Below are positions 6,860 through 14,053 of a stretch of 27,009 bases of DNA, piece after piece. The notes under the pieces are model-generated. The model saw nothing but the letters and a program-made list of their open reading frames with translations, searched no databases and was not told where the DNA came from. The DNA lies in the NCBI GenBank assembly GCA_964463915.1, contig CAYXEH010000035.1:1-27009 (forward strand). Direction: 5' to 3'. The number at the start of each line of letters is the position of its first letter. Within the stretch, counting starts at the first letter, position 1. The translations under genes and the position numbers were made by a program. Source of the DNA: PUPG01 sp964463915. Its GTDB lineage: Bacteria; Bacteroidota; Bacteroidia; Bacteroidales; UBA7960.

Positions 6860-8842
6860 ATGAACCACAAAATCATCATCACAATCCTGTTTGCCATCCT
6901 GACCACGCTGATAGTCTCCTGCGGACCGTCAAAAAGGAGCGGTGACCCCATGATCCTGATATTCAACACCCACTACGGGGAGGGAAACAGCGTCACCCTG
7001 CCACTGACGGGAAAAGTGGATGTACACATTGACTGGGGCGATGGCCATACAGCGCGCATCAACGAACCGGGCCCCGTCACCCATTCGTACGGGAAAGCCG
7101 GCAGGTTCACCGTTCGCATCAGCGGATCACTCAGTCATTTCGGAACAGGAGAAACCCCTTATCCGAATGTGGAAAAACTCCGGAGGGTCCGGAGTTTTGG
7201 CAACCTGGGGCTGAAAAGCCTTTCCGGAGCTTTTAACCAGGTTTCCCTGCTTGTGAGCCTGCCCGACTCGTTGCCCGCCTCAGTCACCGACCTGTCGTGG
7301 CTGTTTGCCGGCGCAGAACTGTTCAACCTGGAGCCAGGTCACTGGGACGTCGGCAATGTGACAAACATGACCGGGATGTTCAGCGGGGCCGCATCCTTCA
7401 ATCAGCCCCTGAATAACTGGAACACGGGCCGGACCACCGCCATGCAGAAGATGTTCGCCGGCGCAGAATCCTTCAACCAACCCCTTGGCAAATGGGATGT
7501 AAGCAATGTAACCAACATGACCGGGATGTTCCGTAACGCTGTTTCTTTTGATCAGCCACTGGGGCAATGGGATATCAGCCTGGTAACCAATATGGAAAAC
7601 ATGTTCAGGGGCGGCAGGCTGTCACCGGAAAACTACAACGATCTCCTTACCGGCTGGACCTCACTGCCTGTAAGAGTCAATGTCACCTTCCATGCCGGGG
7701 AGAGCATCTACTCTTCAGAGAGGGCCGCATCCGCAAGGAGAAACCTTATTGAGCGAAACCGATGGACGATCTTTGACGGGCAGGGTCACCATATCATGGC
7801 CGTAAGCAAAAACGGACAGGTAGCAGGACAAGGGGCCTATCCCGCCGGTGACACCATTACCCTGAGAGCCATCCCCGATCCCGGCTACCACTTTGACCAC
7901 TGGGAGGGATGGGGTACCGAAGCATCCGAAGATTCCCTGCACACCATTGTAGTGGATGGGCCACTGCGCCTTCGCGCCCATTTTGCCCCGGCAGATCCAA
8001 ACGACATGGACATTGGTACTGATACCTCACAGACCGCTTACAGAAAGCCCCCTGGAGAGAAGAAGCCTGAGACAAACCCGGAGGTCACTGCGCAAGACAA
8101 ACGGCAGCTTACCGACGAAGAAGAAAGCGAAAGTGGACCTCAGGGGCTGCCCGACCTGTCAGAGCTGGATCACGAAGAGATCGAACTGTGGTTCCGCATG
8201 GATGAACCTTTTTCAGACTATATTTTTGCGGGAGGCAAATACCCGGAGCCGGACCAACCAAAAGTGACCCCGGATCAGGCAGAAGTGCGTCCGGATTCAT
8301 CCAGAGTGAGCGCGGGCTCATCAGGAGATTACGGCCTCCGGTTCTTTGTGCTTAATCAGGACAATGAATTTTTGTATGTGTCCCCCGGCTACAGGGATGC
8401 CCGGAGCATACAGGCCGATGTATTCAGGTACACCACCGATGGCTATGTACCCACCCACGAACTGGATCCGGACTCACATACCCCTGATTACAGTGCGCCA
8501 CTGATCATTGTCACTTCCCGGGCCGGCGAGCTGGGCAGCCATGGCGGCTCAATCTACTTTCTTGAAAACAGCCGTGTCCGTGAAATCGGGGACCTGCACA
8601 TTGCACGTTACCAGGTTGACCGGAACCTGGACCCAATTTATACTGCCATCGGCAATTACCTGGTCATAGAAAAAGAAAACGGCCGTTACCAGTTCCGCTT
8701 TAATACCGACCAGGTAGCCTACCGTCCCAATCAAATGAACCAGAAGATACTGGACGCCTCAAGCTGTTATTATCGATATGACGGGAACAAGTTGGAGTTT
8801 GTAGAGGGAAACCCACCGGATTTGCCCCGGGAAGAACAGTAA
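6860..8842 (+). CDS. Mosaic surface lipoprotein with BspA-type repeats and InlB-like domain
   Basis: This 660-aa predicted lipoprotein has a signal peptide ending in the lipobox LIVSC (Cys21). In order it shows a PKD-like segment with DWGDG (about residues 53-90), four BspA/DUF285-type repeats of exactly 25 aa (residues 148-247, typified by WDVSNVTNMTGMF and SFNQPL), an InlB-B-like repeat (about 315-375, YPAGDTITLRAIPDPGYHF), a Pro/Asp/Glu-rich linker and a C-terminal domain (about 490-660) that I do not recognise. DUF285 proteins are usually surface-exposed and are linked to adhesion or protein binding. The protein is probably on the outer membrane, but its ligand is unknown. Its stop is one base from the stop of the convergent hydrolase gene. 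Confidence 0.85.
   Translation: MNHKIIITILFAILTTLIVSCGPSKRSGDPMILIFNTHYGEGNSVTLPLTGKVDVHIDWGDGHTARINEPGPVTHSYGKAGRFTVRISGSLSHFGTGETPYPNVEKLRRVRSFGNLGLKSLSGAFNQVSLLVSLPDSLPASVTDLSWLFAGAELFNLEPGHWDVGNVTNMTGMFSGAASFNQPLNNWNTGRTTAMQKMFAGAESFNQPLGKWDVSNVTNMTGMFRNAVSFDQPLGQWDISLVTNMENMFRGGRLSPENYNDLLTGWTSLPVRVNVTFHAGESIYSSERAASARRNLIERNRWTIFDGQGHHIMAVSKNGQVAGQGAYPAGDTITLRAIPDPGYHFDHWEGWGTEASEDSLHTIVVDGPLRLRAHFAPADPNDMDIGTDTSQTAYRKPPGEKKPETNPEVTAQDKRQLTDEEESESGPQGLPDLSELDHEEIELWFRMDEPFSDYIFAGGKYPEPDQPKVTPDQAEVRPDSSRVSAGSSGDYGLRFFVLNQDNEFLYVSPGYRDARSIQADVFRYTTDGYVPTHELDPDSHTPDYSAPLIIVTSRAGELGSHGGSIYFLENSRVREIGDLHIARYQVDRNLDPIYTAIGNYLVIEKENGRYQFRFNTDQVAYRPNQMNQKILDASSCYYRYDGNKLEFVEGNPPDLPREEQ
7301..7600 (+). 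repeat. Four tandem 75-bp coding repeats (BspA/DUF285)
   Basis: Units start at 7301, 7376, 7451 and 7526, each beginning with an L/M-F pair and containing SFNQPL-like and W(D/N)-NVTNM-like segments. A fifth M-F pair at 7601 opens a truncated copy. The period is an exact 25 codons; the DNA copies have diverged, so this is an old, protein-level array. Confidence 0.85.
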
Positions 8843-8843
8843 C

Positions 8844-10055
8844 TCAATAGTCAATGACCGACAAATAGGGTTCCTGCCCTTCCCCGGCTATGACTTCAGT
8901 CAGGGCCGAGAGTAACACAGGCCAGTTCAGCCTGCTACGGTCATTGCCCATACGGACAATGATCATATCCCGTTCAGGATACACAAATAAAATCTGCCCG
9001 GCATATCCATATGCCGAAAAGTAATTGTCAGCAACGTACCAGTGGTACTGATAACCAGCGGCACTGCCCTCCAATGTATCGACCCGAACCGATTCTCTCA
9101 CCCAGGATGCAGGAACGATCTGACGCCCGTTCCAGTTCCCCTGCTCCAAATAGAGCCTGCCAAACCTGGCAAAATCGATCGGCCTTGCACTCAGGCAGCA
9201 AAAGGTTTTTTCCAGGCCATCTTCCTTCTTATCAACCAGCCAGTTTCCACTGTACTGCATGCCCAGCGGACCCCATAACTTCTCCTGCATATAGGCAGTA
9301 ATGCTCTTCTCTCCCAATACCTTATCGAGTATCACGCCAAGCAACTGACTGTCACCGCTGTTGTAATTGTGCGCTGTACCGGGCGTACCTTTCACTTCCA
9401 TCTTAAGGGTCGCCTCATAAAGGTCATCGCTGTGATACAGATCGACCGGGCCCCAAAACGGATTATAATACACTTCATCCACATTCACCCCGGAGGTCAT
9501 TTGAAGCAGGTGTTTGATGGTGACCCGGGAAAAACCGTTCCGGTCAAGTTCAGGGATATAATCACCAACCCTGTCATCCACTCCCCCGATGTATCCGTCA
9601 TCAATGGCGCATCCGATTAAAATGGAAAGCAGTGACTTTGTGAGTGAAAAGGAAGAAAGTTCTGAATCCCTGGAATACCCGTCAAAATAATTTTCATACA
9701 CAATGGTATCGGCCCGGATTATGATAAAGGCCACCGACTCCACATCCTCAAGGAAGGCTTCAAATGAGGAATAATCTCTGTTTATGGGCCGCTCAATTTC
9801 GTCCTCCTGTTGGTTATACAGGTCTATGACTGCTGAAAAGTTAATTTCATCCAATACCTGCCCCGTCTCATTAAAATCAAACACTGAAGCGCCCTCAGGC
9901 TCCAGCACCCTGGAAGGAAATTTCTCATGGTCATGCAACCCGGGGATACCGGCCATGATCATCTTATGGAATCGGCCGGCAAAGGAGATCAGGATAATAA
10001 GGAAAACCATCAGCGCAAGGCCCTGAATTCGTTTCCTGTTTAATCTGAAAAGCAT
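8844..10055 (-). CDS. Serine hydrolase, beta-lactamase/penicillin-binding-like
   Basis: This 403-aa protein has one N-terminal hydrophobic segment (about residues 11-28), an anchor or signal, followed by a class C beta-lactamase-like (PF00144) fold. The SxxK motif is SLTK with nucleophile Ser137 and Lys140, and the tyrosine motif is Y231-N-S in YNSGDSQLLG. GYAGQ near the C-terminus stands where families have H/G-x-G. It is probably periplasmic. Members include DD-peptidases, esterases and 6-aminohexanoate-dimer hydrolases, so the substrate cannot be named; true beta-lactamase activity is unlikely from motif context alone. It is convergent with the BspA-repeat lipoprotein gene and has no obvious operon partner. 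Confidence 0.85.
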   Translation of the reverse strand: MLFRLNRKRIQGLALMVFLIILISFAGRFHKMIMAGIPGLHDHEKFPSRVLEPEGASVFDFNETGQVLDEINFSAVIDLYNQQEDEIERPINRDYSSFEAFLEDVESVAFIIIRADTIVYENYFDGYSRDSELSSFSLTKSLLSILIGCAIDDGYIGGVDDRVGDYIPELDRNGFSRVTIKHLLQMTSGVNVDEVYYNPFWGPVDLYHSDDLYEATLKMEVKGTPGTAHNYNSGDSQLLGVILDKVLGEKSITAYMQEKLWGPLGMQYSGNWLVDKKEDGLEKTFCCLSARPIDFARFGRLYLEQGNWNGRQIVPASWVRESVRVDTLEGSAAGYQYHWYVADNYFSAYGYAGQILFVYPERDMIIVRMGNDRSRLNWPVLLSALTEVIAGEGQEPYLSVIDY

Positions 10056-10200
10056 CTCTTTCTTTTGTTATCGGGATAATTCACCGTCAATTAACGGCAC
10101 ATCGTTCTTATGGAAGAATAATAACTTACAGGATCGGGATAAATGTAAGGATAAATTATATTATATCAGCGAATTATCCTTTTTTTGTCATTACTGACCT

Positions 10201-10300
10201 NNNNNNNNNNNNNNNNNNNNNNNNNNNNNNNNNNNNNNNNNNNNNNNNNNNNNNNNNNNNNNNNNNNNNNNNNNNNNNNNNNNNNNNNNNNNNNNNNNNN
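10201..10300. other. Assembly gap (100 Ns)
   Basis: There are exactly 100 undetermined bases, the usual placeholder for a scaffold gap of unknown length. It removes the 5' end of the nitroreductase gene and its promoter. Sequence to the left (10056-10200) is AT-rich and contains a weak hairpin (arms 10147-10157 and 10172-10181) followed by seven T residues. Confidence 0.98.
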
Positions 10301-10732
10301 TCGGCTTGCAACTCCCAGCCCTGGAGGTTTGTGGTTGTTACCGACCGGGAACTGAAAAACAAGGTGGCCCGCGTCACCACCGGCCCGGCCATGCCCCTTA
10401 ACCGTTTCGCCCCCCAGGCACCGGTGATAGTGGCCCTGGTGGCCGAACCCCCCAACTGGCTGTCGAAGATCGGCAGCAGCATCAAAGACAAAGATTACTA
10501 CCTGATGGACATCGGCATTGTGGCCGACCATTTCTGCCTGCAGGCAGCCGATCTGGGGCTGGGAAGCTGTATGATCGGATGGTTTGATGAGCAGAAAATC
10601 CGCGACCTGCTTCACATTCCAAAGAAACGCCGCATCCCGCTGCTGATCACACTGGGGTATCCGGCCAAAGAAAAACCCCGCAAAAAAATCCGGAAAGACC
10701 CGGGAAAACTGTACGGATATAACCGCTACTGA
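10301..10732 (+). CDS. Nitroreductase family protein, 5' end missing in gap
   Basis: The open frame runs directly out of the gap and begins SACNSQPWRFVVV, the conserved FMN-binding segment near residue 35-45 of nitroreductases. It continues with an active-site region and the C-terminal ADLGLGSCMIGWF and ITLGYP motifs typical of this fold. The products are cytoplasmic FMN-dependent NAD(P)H oxidoreductases acting on nitro compounds, quinones or flavins; the true substrate is unknown. About 143 residues are present and roughly 35-45 are missing, so the gap must hide at least about 100 bp. The internal GTG at 10331 is not the true start. chrA starts 67 bp downstream on the same strand, so the two may be co-transcribed. 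Confidence 0.85.
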   Translation, partial: SACNSQPWRFVVVTDRELKNKVARVTTGPAMPLNRFAPQAPVIVALVAEPPNWLSKIGSSIKDKDYYLMDIGIVADHFCLQAADLGLGSCMIGWFDEQKIRDLLHIPKKRRIPLLITLGYPAKEKPRKKIRKDPGKLYGYNRY

Positions 10733-10799
10733 ATGTTTTTCGAATTTTGAGTAAAGGGTTACTTTATTTGCCGGCAGACGGTAAAAAATGCACTGATCG

Positions 10800-12059
10800 A
10801 TGAAGAAACCCAAGTCCACAACTGACAATAAGTCTGCGCAAACCATCAGCATCCGGGGCATATTTCTGCAGTTCCTCAAGATCGGGGCAATCGCTTTCGG
10901 TGGCCCTGCCGCACATGCAGGACTTATGGAACACGAGCTGGTTACCCGGAAAAAATGGATCACCGTACAATCACTCCTTGACTACATTGGTGCAGTCAAC
11001 CTGATACCCGGGCCGAACTCCACCCAGCTCACTATGCTGGTGGGTTATAAGCTCAGAGGCTGGAGAGGAATGGTAGCCGGCGGTTTTGGATTCATTATTC
11101 CTGCGGCAGTGATCACCGTCATTCTTGCCGTAGTGTATGTACGACTGGGGGAGGTGCCGGCCATTGAAAGCCTGTTTTACGGGATCAAACCAGCCGTAAT
11201 CGCCGTGATCGCCGGAGCCATCTACAAGATGGGCAAGAAAGCCTTTAAGAATATCTGGCTCGGCATGCTGGGAGTTATCGTACTGGGAGCCAACCTGCTC
11301 GGCCTCAACGAAATTATGGCCATACTCGGTGCCGGCATAGCTGGAATGACCTTCTATGCCATCCGGCGCGGTTTCCGGAGTGGTTCCGACGACAAATCCC
11401 ATGGTGACTCAGAAGGCAACGACCGGAGCAGCCTCCTGAGCAGCCTTTTCCGCCGCCTCAGAGGCGGGAAAAACACCCATGCCCTGGCTCCTTTCGTATT
11501 GCTGCAGGCAACCGTTGTCGCAGTCACCCAGTATTCCACCCTGAAACTGTTCTGGATCTTTTTCAAGATCGGTGCCTTGCTTTTCGGAACCGGTTATGTA
11601 TTGGTGGCTTATATGGATGGAGAACTGGTGGAGAAAGCCGGATGGCTCACACGGGAGCAATTGCTGGATGCCATTGCCATCGGGCAGTTCACCCCTGGCC
11701 CGATCCTTTCAGCCGCCACCTTTACTGGTTACCTCCTGGAAGGGTGGACAGGAGCCATTGTTGCCACAATGGGGATCTTCCTGCCAAGCTTTGCTTTCAT
11801 CCTCCTGCTTTACCCGCTGATCCCCCGTTTAAGAAAGAGCCCCTATACAGCAAATTTTCTCGATTCAGTCAATATGGGTGCTGTGGCAGTCATGCTTGCA
11901 GTGAGCATCCAGATGGGCTTTGAGGTGGTGGCAGACTGGGGCACTGCCCTTATTCTGGGTCTGGGGCTTCTTGTGGCCTTCAGCCGGCGGAAACCAGGAG
12001 CCGTATGGATTATCCTGGGGGGTGCTTTGTTGGGATTGCTTCTGAATATGCTGTTTTAA
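10800..12059 (+). CDS. chrA: Chromate transporter family protein (two-domain)
   Basis: This 419-aa CHR-family inner-membrane protein has two homologous halves, the long-chain form. The first half has the FGGP motif (residues 33-36) and IPGPNSTQ (69-76). The second has the corresponding FGTG (262-265) and FTPGPILSA (297-305). The halves are joined by a charged, Ser/Gly/Arg-rich linker (about 190-228). ChrA exports chromate using the proton gradient. In many bacteria this family is annotated by homology only and may handle sulfate or another oxyanion. The upstream nitroreductase is suggestive, since some nitro/quinone reductases also reduce Cr(VI), but this link is inference. No ChrB regulator is seen. 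Confidence 0.88.
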   Translation: MKKPKSTTDNKSAQTISIRGIFLQFLKIGAIAFGGPAAHAGLMEHELVTRKKWITVQSLLDYIGAVNLIPGPNSTQLTMLVGYKLRGWRGMVAGGFGFIIPAAVITVILAVVYVRLGEVPAIESLFYGIKPAVIAVIAGAIYKMGKKAFKNIWLGMLGVIVLGANLLGLNEIMAILGAGIAGMTFYAIRRGFRSGSDDKSHGDSEGNDRSSLLSSLFRRLRGGKNTHALAPFVLLQATVVAVTQYSTLKLFWIFFKIGALLFGTGYVLVAYMDGELVEKAGWLTREQLLDAIAIGQFTPGPILSAATFTGYLLEGWTGAIVATMGIFLPSFAFILLLYPLIPRLRKSPYTANFLDSVNMGAVAVMLAVSIQMGFEVVADWGTALILGLGLLVAFSRRKPGAVWIILGGALLGLLLNMLF

Positions 12060-12099
12060 CTTTGGCCATAATTGCTGGTTTGAACGACCTATATGGTGC

Positions 12100-12405
12100 T
12101 CACACCCCATTCATCATCCTCTCAAATAAAGCTCCCAGATCGGTAAGTAGCATGGGGTCCTCTTCCCCCATCAGGGCAATCCAGGCTTCACCACCGGCAT
12201 AAATGGCGGTACGGTTAAAAGGCCGGCGCCGGCTTACCATATTCCTTTCGGGGGTTTCTGTACAAGGGATAGGTTTTGACGCAAAACCGGCTCAACGGTA
12301 CCGGCCTGGTGGCAATGAATAAACTCATGAAAGGATGAATGCTTTAGTATAACTATCAGAACCAAAAACGGATATAATGTCTTTGTCAAAAGAAGCAAAC
12401 TCTAA
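12100..12405 (-). pseudogene. Possible decayed gene remnant
   Basis: Three short minus-strand stretches in different frames read like protein: one ends in GSDSYTKAFILS, the next contains SFHEFIHCHQAGTVEPV (an HExxH-like motif), and the last 60 codons up to TGA at 12100-12102 contain RTAIYAGGEAWIALMGEED. They follow each other with overlaps of a few bases, as expected if one gene suffered two frameshifts. I do not recognise the family. Chance open frames or sequencing errors are real alternatives, so this is a low-confidence call. Confidence 0.3.
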
Positions 12406-12528
12406 AAGCCATATCATTCAAACCGGTCCTATACAGAACCAGCCATTCTAAAGCGGCCAGCCATTATAAAACAGCTAGATTTAGGAAATAATCCCGGATA
12501 ATCTTTCACCAAATAAGAAAACACCGGG

Positions 12529-12637
12529 GCCGGCTCACGGAAAAATCCTGCCGAAAGTCTGGAACATTCCTGCCGAACACCCGGGAATCCCTCGCCGAAC
12601 GCCAGGCAACACTCCGCCGAACACCAGTTGGAAGGCC
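12529..12637. repeat. Imperfect 22-bp tandem repeat array upstream of AraC gene
   Basis: The core GCCGAA recurs at 12550, 12572, 12594 and 12616, exactly 22 bp apart, each preceded by a pyrimidine tract and followed by a C/G-rich half. A more degenerate unit begins at 12529. The period is about two helical turns and not a multiple of three, so this is a DNA-level repeat. It ends about 35 bp before the AraC promoter box. Confidence 0.7.
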
Positions 12638-12671
12638 AGAAGCGCCCAAAAACAATATGTAAAAATTTAGG

Positions 12672-12679
12672 TATTTTTG
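12672..12679 (+). promoter_or_regulatory. Putative -7 box, AraC-type regulator gene
   Basis: TATTTTTG is an exact TAnnTTTG octamer 30 bp before ATG 12710. The in-frame TTG at 12677 falls inside it, which argues against that upstream start. A GGGAAGG ribosome binding site follows at 12699-12705, 4 bp from the ATG. Confidence 0.55.
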
Positions 12680-12709
12680 CAAGTCCCCTATTTAACACGG
12701 GAAGGCCTG

Positions 12710-13825
12710 ATGGATTATCTATTCATTGTATGCATTGCCATTCTGTTGTTTTTTATTCTCTCCCATGTGAATAGAAAACCCAAGCCGCTGCATGTCCAAA
12801 TTTTCATCGGATGGATGGTGCTGCTGCTGTTTACAGTACTGTCTTTCTTTATCTCCCAGAAAGGCCTGCTTCCCGATCTTTTCTGGTACCATGAGTTGAT
12901 GTGCTTTACCCATGTACTGCACGGTCCCATCCTGTATTTCTATATCCGCAGTTTCATCTCTGACAGCTTTCGTTTCGGCCGCAAAGATTTCATACATCTG
13001 ATCCCGGTGGCCGTTTACGTGTCCTACCATGGCATAACCCAGTTGCTGGGCCTGGCCAGCTGCGCACCCGGTGGAGAAATGGAATCTACAGACAACGCAT
13101 ACAGCAGTATTTCCACCTTCATGAAATTCGGCATCCTGGCCGCCTATACGTTTGCCGGGGCATCGCTGGTAAGGCAGGTCAGGTATAACACCCAGCTGGA
13201 CAAGAAGAAGAAAATTTCTGTCTACAATTGGCTGGAAAGCATTATCAGGGGAGTGGTCTTTTTGCTTTCCCTGACCCTGCTCATTGAAGTCCTTTTTTAT
13301 TTTGACATCCCATTTGCCGTGGCCAAAGAAAGCCTGATCAATGTCATTGTGACCATTTTCATCCTCACCTTTATCTACATCTGGAACCGCTATTCCTTTG
13401 TACTGCTAGGTCCGATGATATATGAGAAAGAAAAAGAGCGGTATAAGAGCGGGCTGGAGGAAACTGAACTGGATAAAAACTACGCCACCATCACCAATTT
13501 CCTTGAGAAGTCTGAAGCTTACCTGGATAAGGACCTCACGCTAAAAAAAATGTCTTCGCTTACGGGTCTTTCGGAACATCTGATCTCAGAAACCGTGAAC
13601 CGGAAAGCCAACAAAAGTTATTCTGATTTTATTAACGCTTACCGCGTGCAATGTTTCCTTGAAAAGATCGAAGCCGGGGAACATAAAACCAATACCCTGC
13701 TGGGAATCGCCCTGGAGTGCGGATTTAATTCAAAGTCCACTTTCAACAGGGCATTCAAACAGTTCTCCAACCAAACCCCTTCGGCCTACATCCAGGAGCT
13801 TTCCAAAAAGTCACCCCCTGCATAA
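12710..13825 (+). CDS. Membrane-embedded AraC-family transcriptional regulator
   Basis: This 371-aa protein has about seven hydrophobic segments over residues 1-235, starting directly with MDYLFIVCIAILLFFIL, then a linker and a C-terminal AraC/XylS double helix-turn-helix domain (about 271-365) with LTLKKMSSLTGLSEHLIS in the first helix pair and IALECGFNSKSTFNRAFKQ in the second. This architecture, a membrane sensor fused to an AraC DNA-binding domain, is common in Bacteroidota. It suggests detection of a membrane or periplasmic signal with DNA binding from the membrane. ATG 12710 is chosen because of the preceding GGGAAGG and promoter box. The 22-bp repeat array upstream may be its own operator (inference). 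Target genes are unknown. Confidence 0.88.
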   Translation: MDYLFIVCIAILLFFILSHVNRKPKPLHVQIFIGWMVLLLFTVLSFFISQKGLLPDLFWYHELMCFTHVLHGPILYFYIRSFISDSFRFGRKDFIHLIPVAVYVSYHGITQLLGLASCAPGGEMESTDNAYSSISTFMKFGILAAYTFAGASLVRQVRYNTQLDKKKKISVYNWLESIIRGVVFLLSLTLLIEVLFYFDIPFAVAKESLINVIVTIFILTFIYIWNRYSFVLLGPMIYEKEKERYKSGLEETELDKNYATITNFLEKSEAYLDKDLTLKKMSSLTGLSEHLISETVNRKANKSYSDFINAYRVQCFLEKIEAGEHKTNTLLGIALECGFNSKSTFNRAFKQFSNQTPSAYIQELSKKSPPA

Positions 13826-13829
13826 AAGC

Positions 13830-13868
13830 CGAAAGGCCGCAGAAGCACGTTGCCCCTGCGGCCTTTCG
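13830..13868. terminator. Hairpin terminator after AraC-type gene
   Basis: The perfect 13-bp arms CGAAAGGCCGCAG (13830-13842) and CTGCGGCCTTTCG (13856-13868) begin 4 bp after the AraC stop. The plus strand lacks a good T-run. On the minus strand the stem is followed by GCTTTT, so it may also stop transcripts coming from the S46 peptidase side. Confidence 0.65.
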
Positions 13869-14053
13869 AAAACTGTTATGAAATCGCCCCCTGATGGAGG
13901 CTCAGGTACCGGGGCGGGGCCTTCATCATACCTCCGGACACCCGGAAATAGAGGCCAGGCCTCACTGAGAGGCACCCGAATAAGGGCCATCACCACACAC
14001 GGCATCCTTATTATCCTTCCAACTTCCAAAAACTCACCGCCACTGGCCAACGA

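Larger units (their letters stand above)
12060..12709. other. 650-bp intergenic region with gene remnant, repeats and promoter
   Basis: No intact gene is supported. On the minus strand between about 12100 and 12405 several short frames look coding but are broken by shifts, which suggests a decayed gene. From about 12529 to 12637 there is a 22-bp-period repeat array, and at 12672-12679 a promoter box for the downstream AraC gene. Confidence 0.6.

Noticed and set aside
10147..10186. Weak AT-rich hairpin followed by seven T residues left of the gap
   Set aside because: It resembles a plus-strand terminator but no plus-strand gene lies upstream, the stem is AT-rich with a bulge, and the region is a divergent intergenic spacer.
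11445..11474. Hairpin with TTTTCC/GGAAAA ends inside chrA
   Set aside because: The arms are unequal with a bulge, and it lies in the charged linker of an intact gene, so an internal terminator is not supported.
12529..12637. CRISPR array
   Set aside because: The 22-bp units are adjacent and imperfect with no unique spacers, and no cas gene is in the window.
12429..12698. Minus-strand open frame of 89 codons over the 22-bp repeats
   Set aside because: The repeat period is not a multiple of three, the translation shows no repeat or family feature, and it runs through the AraC promoter.
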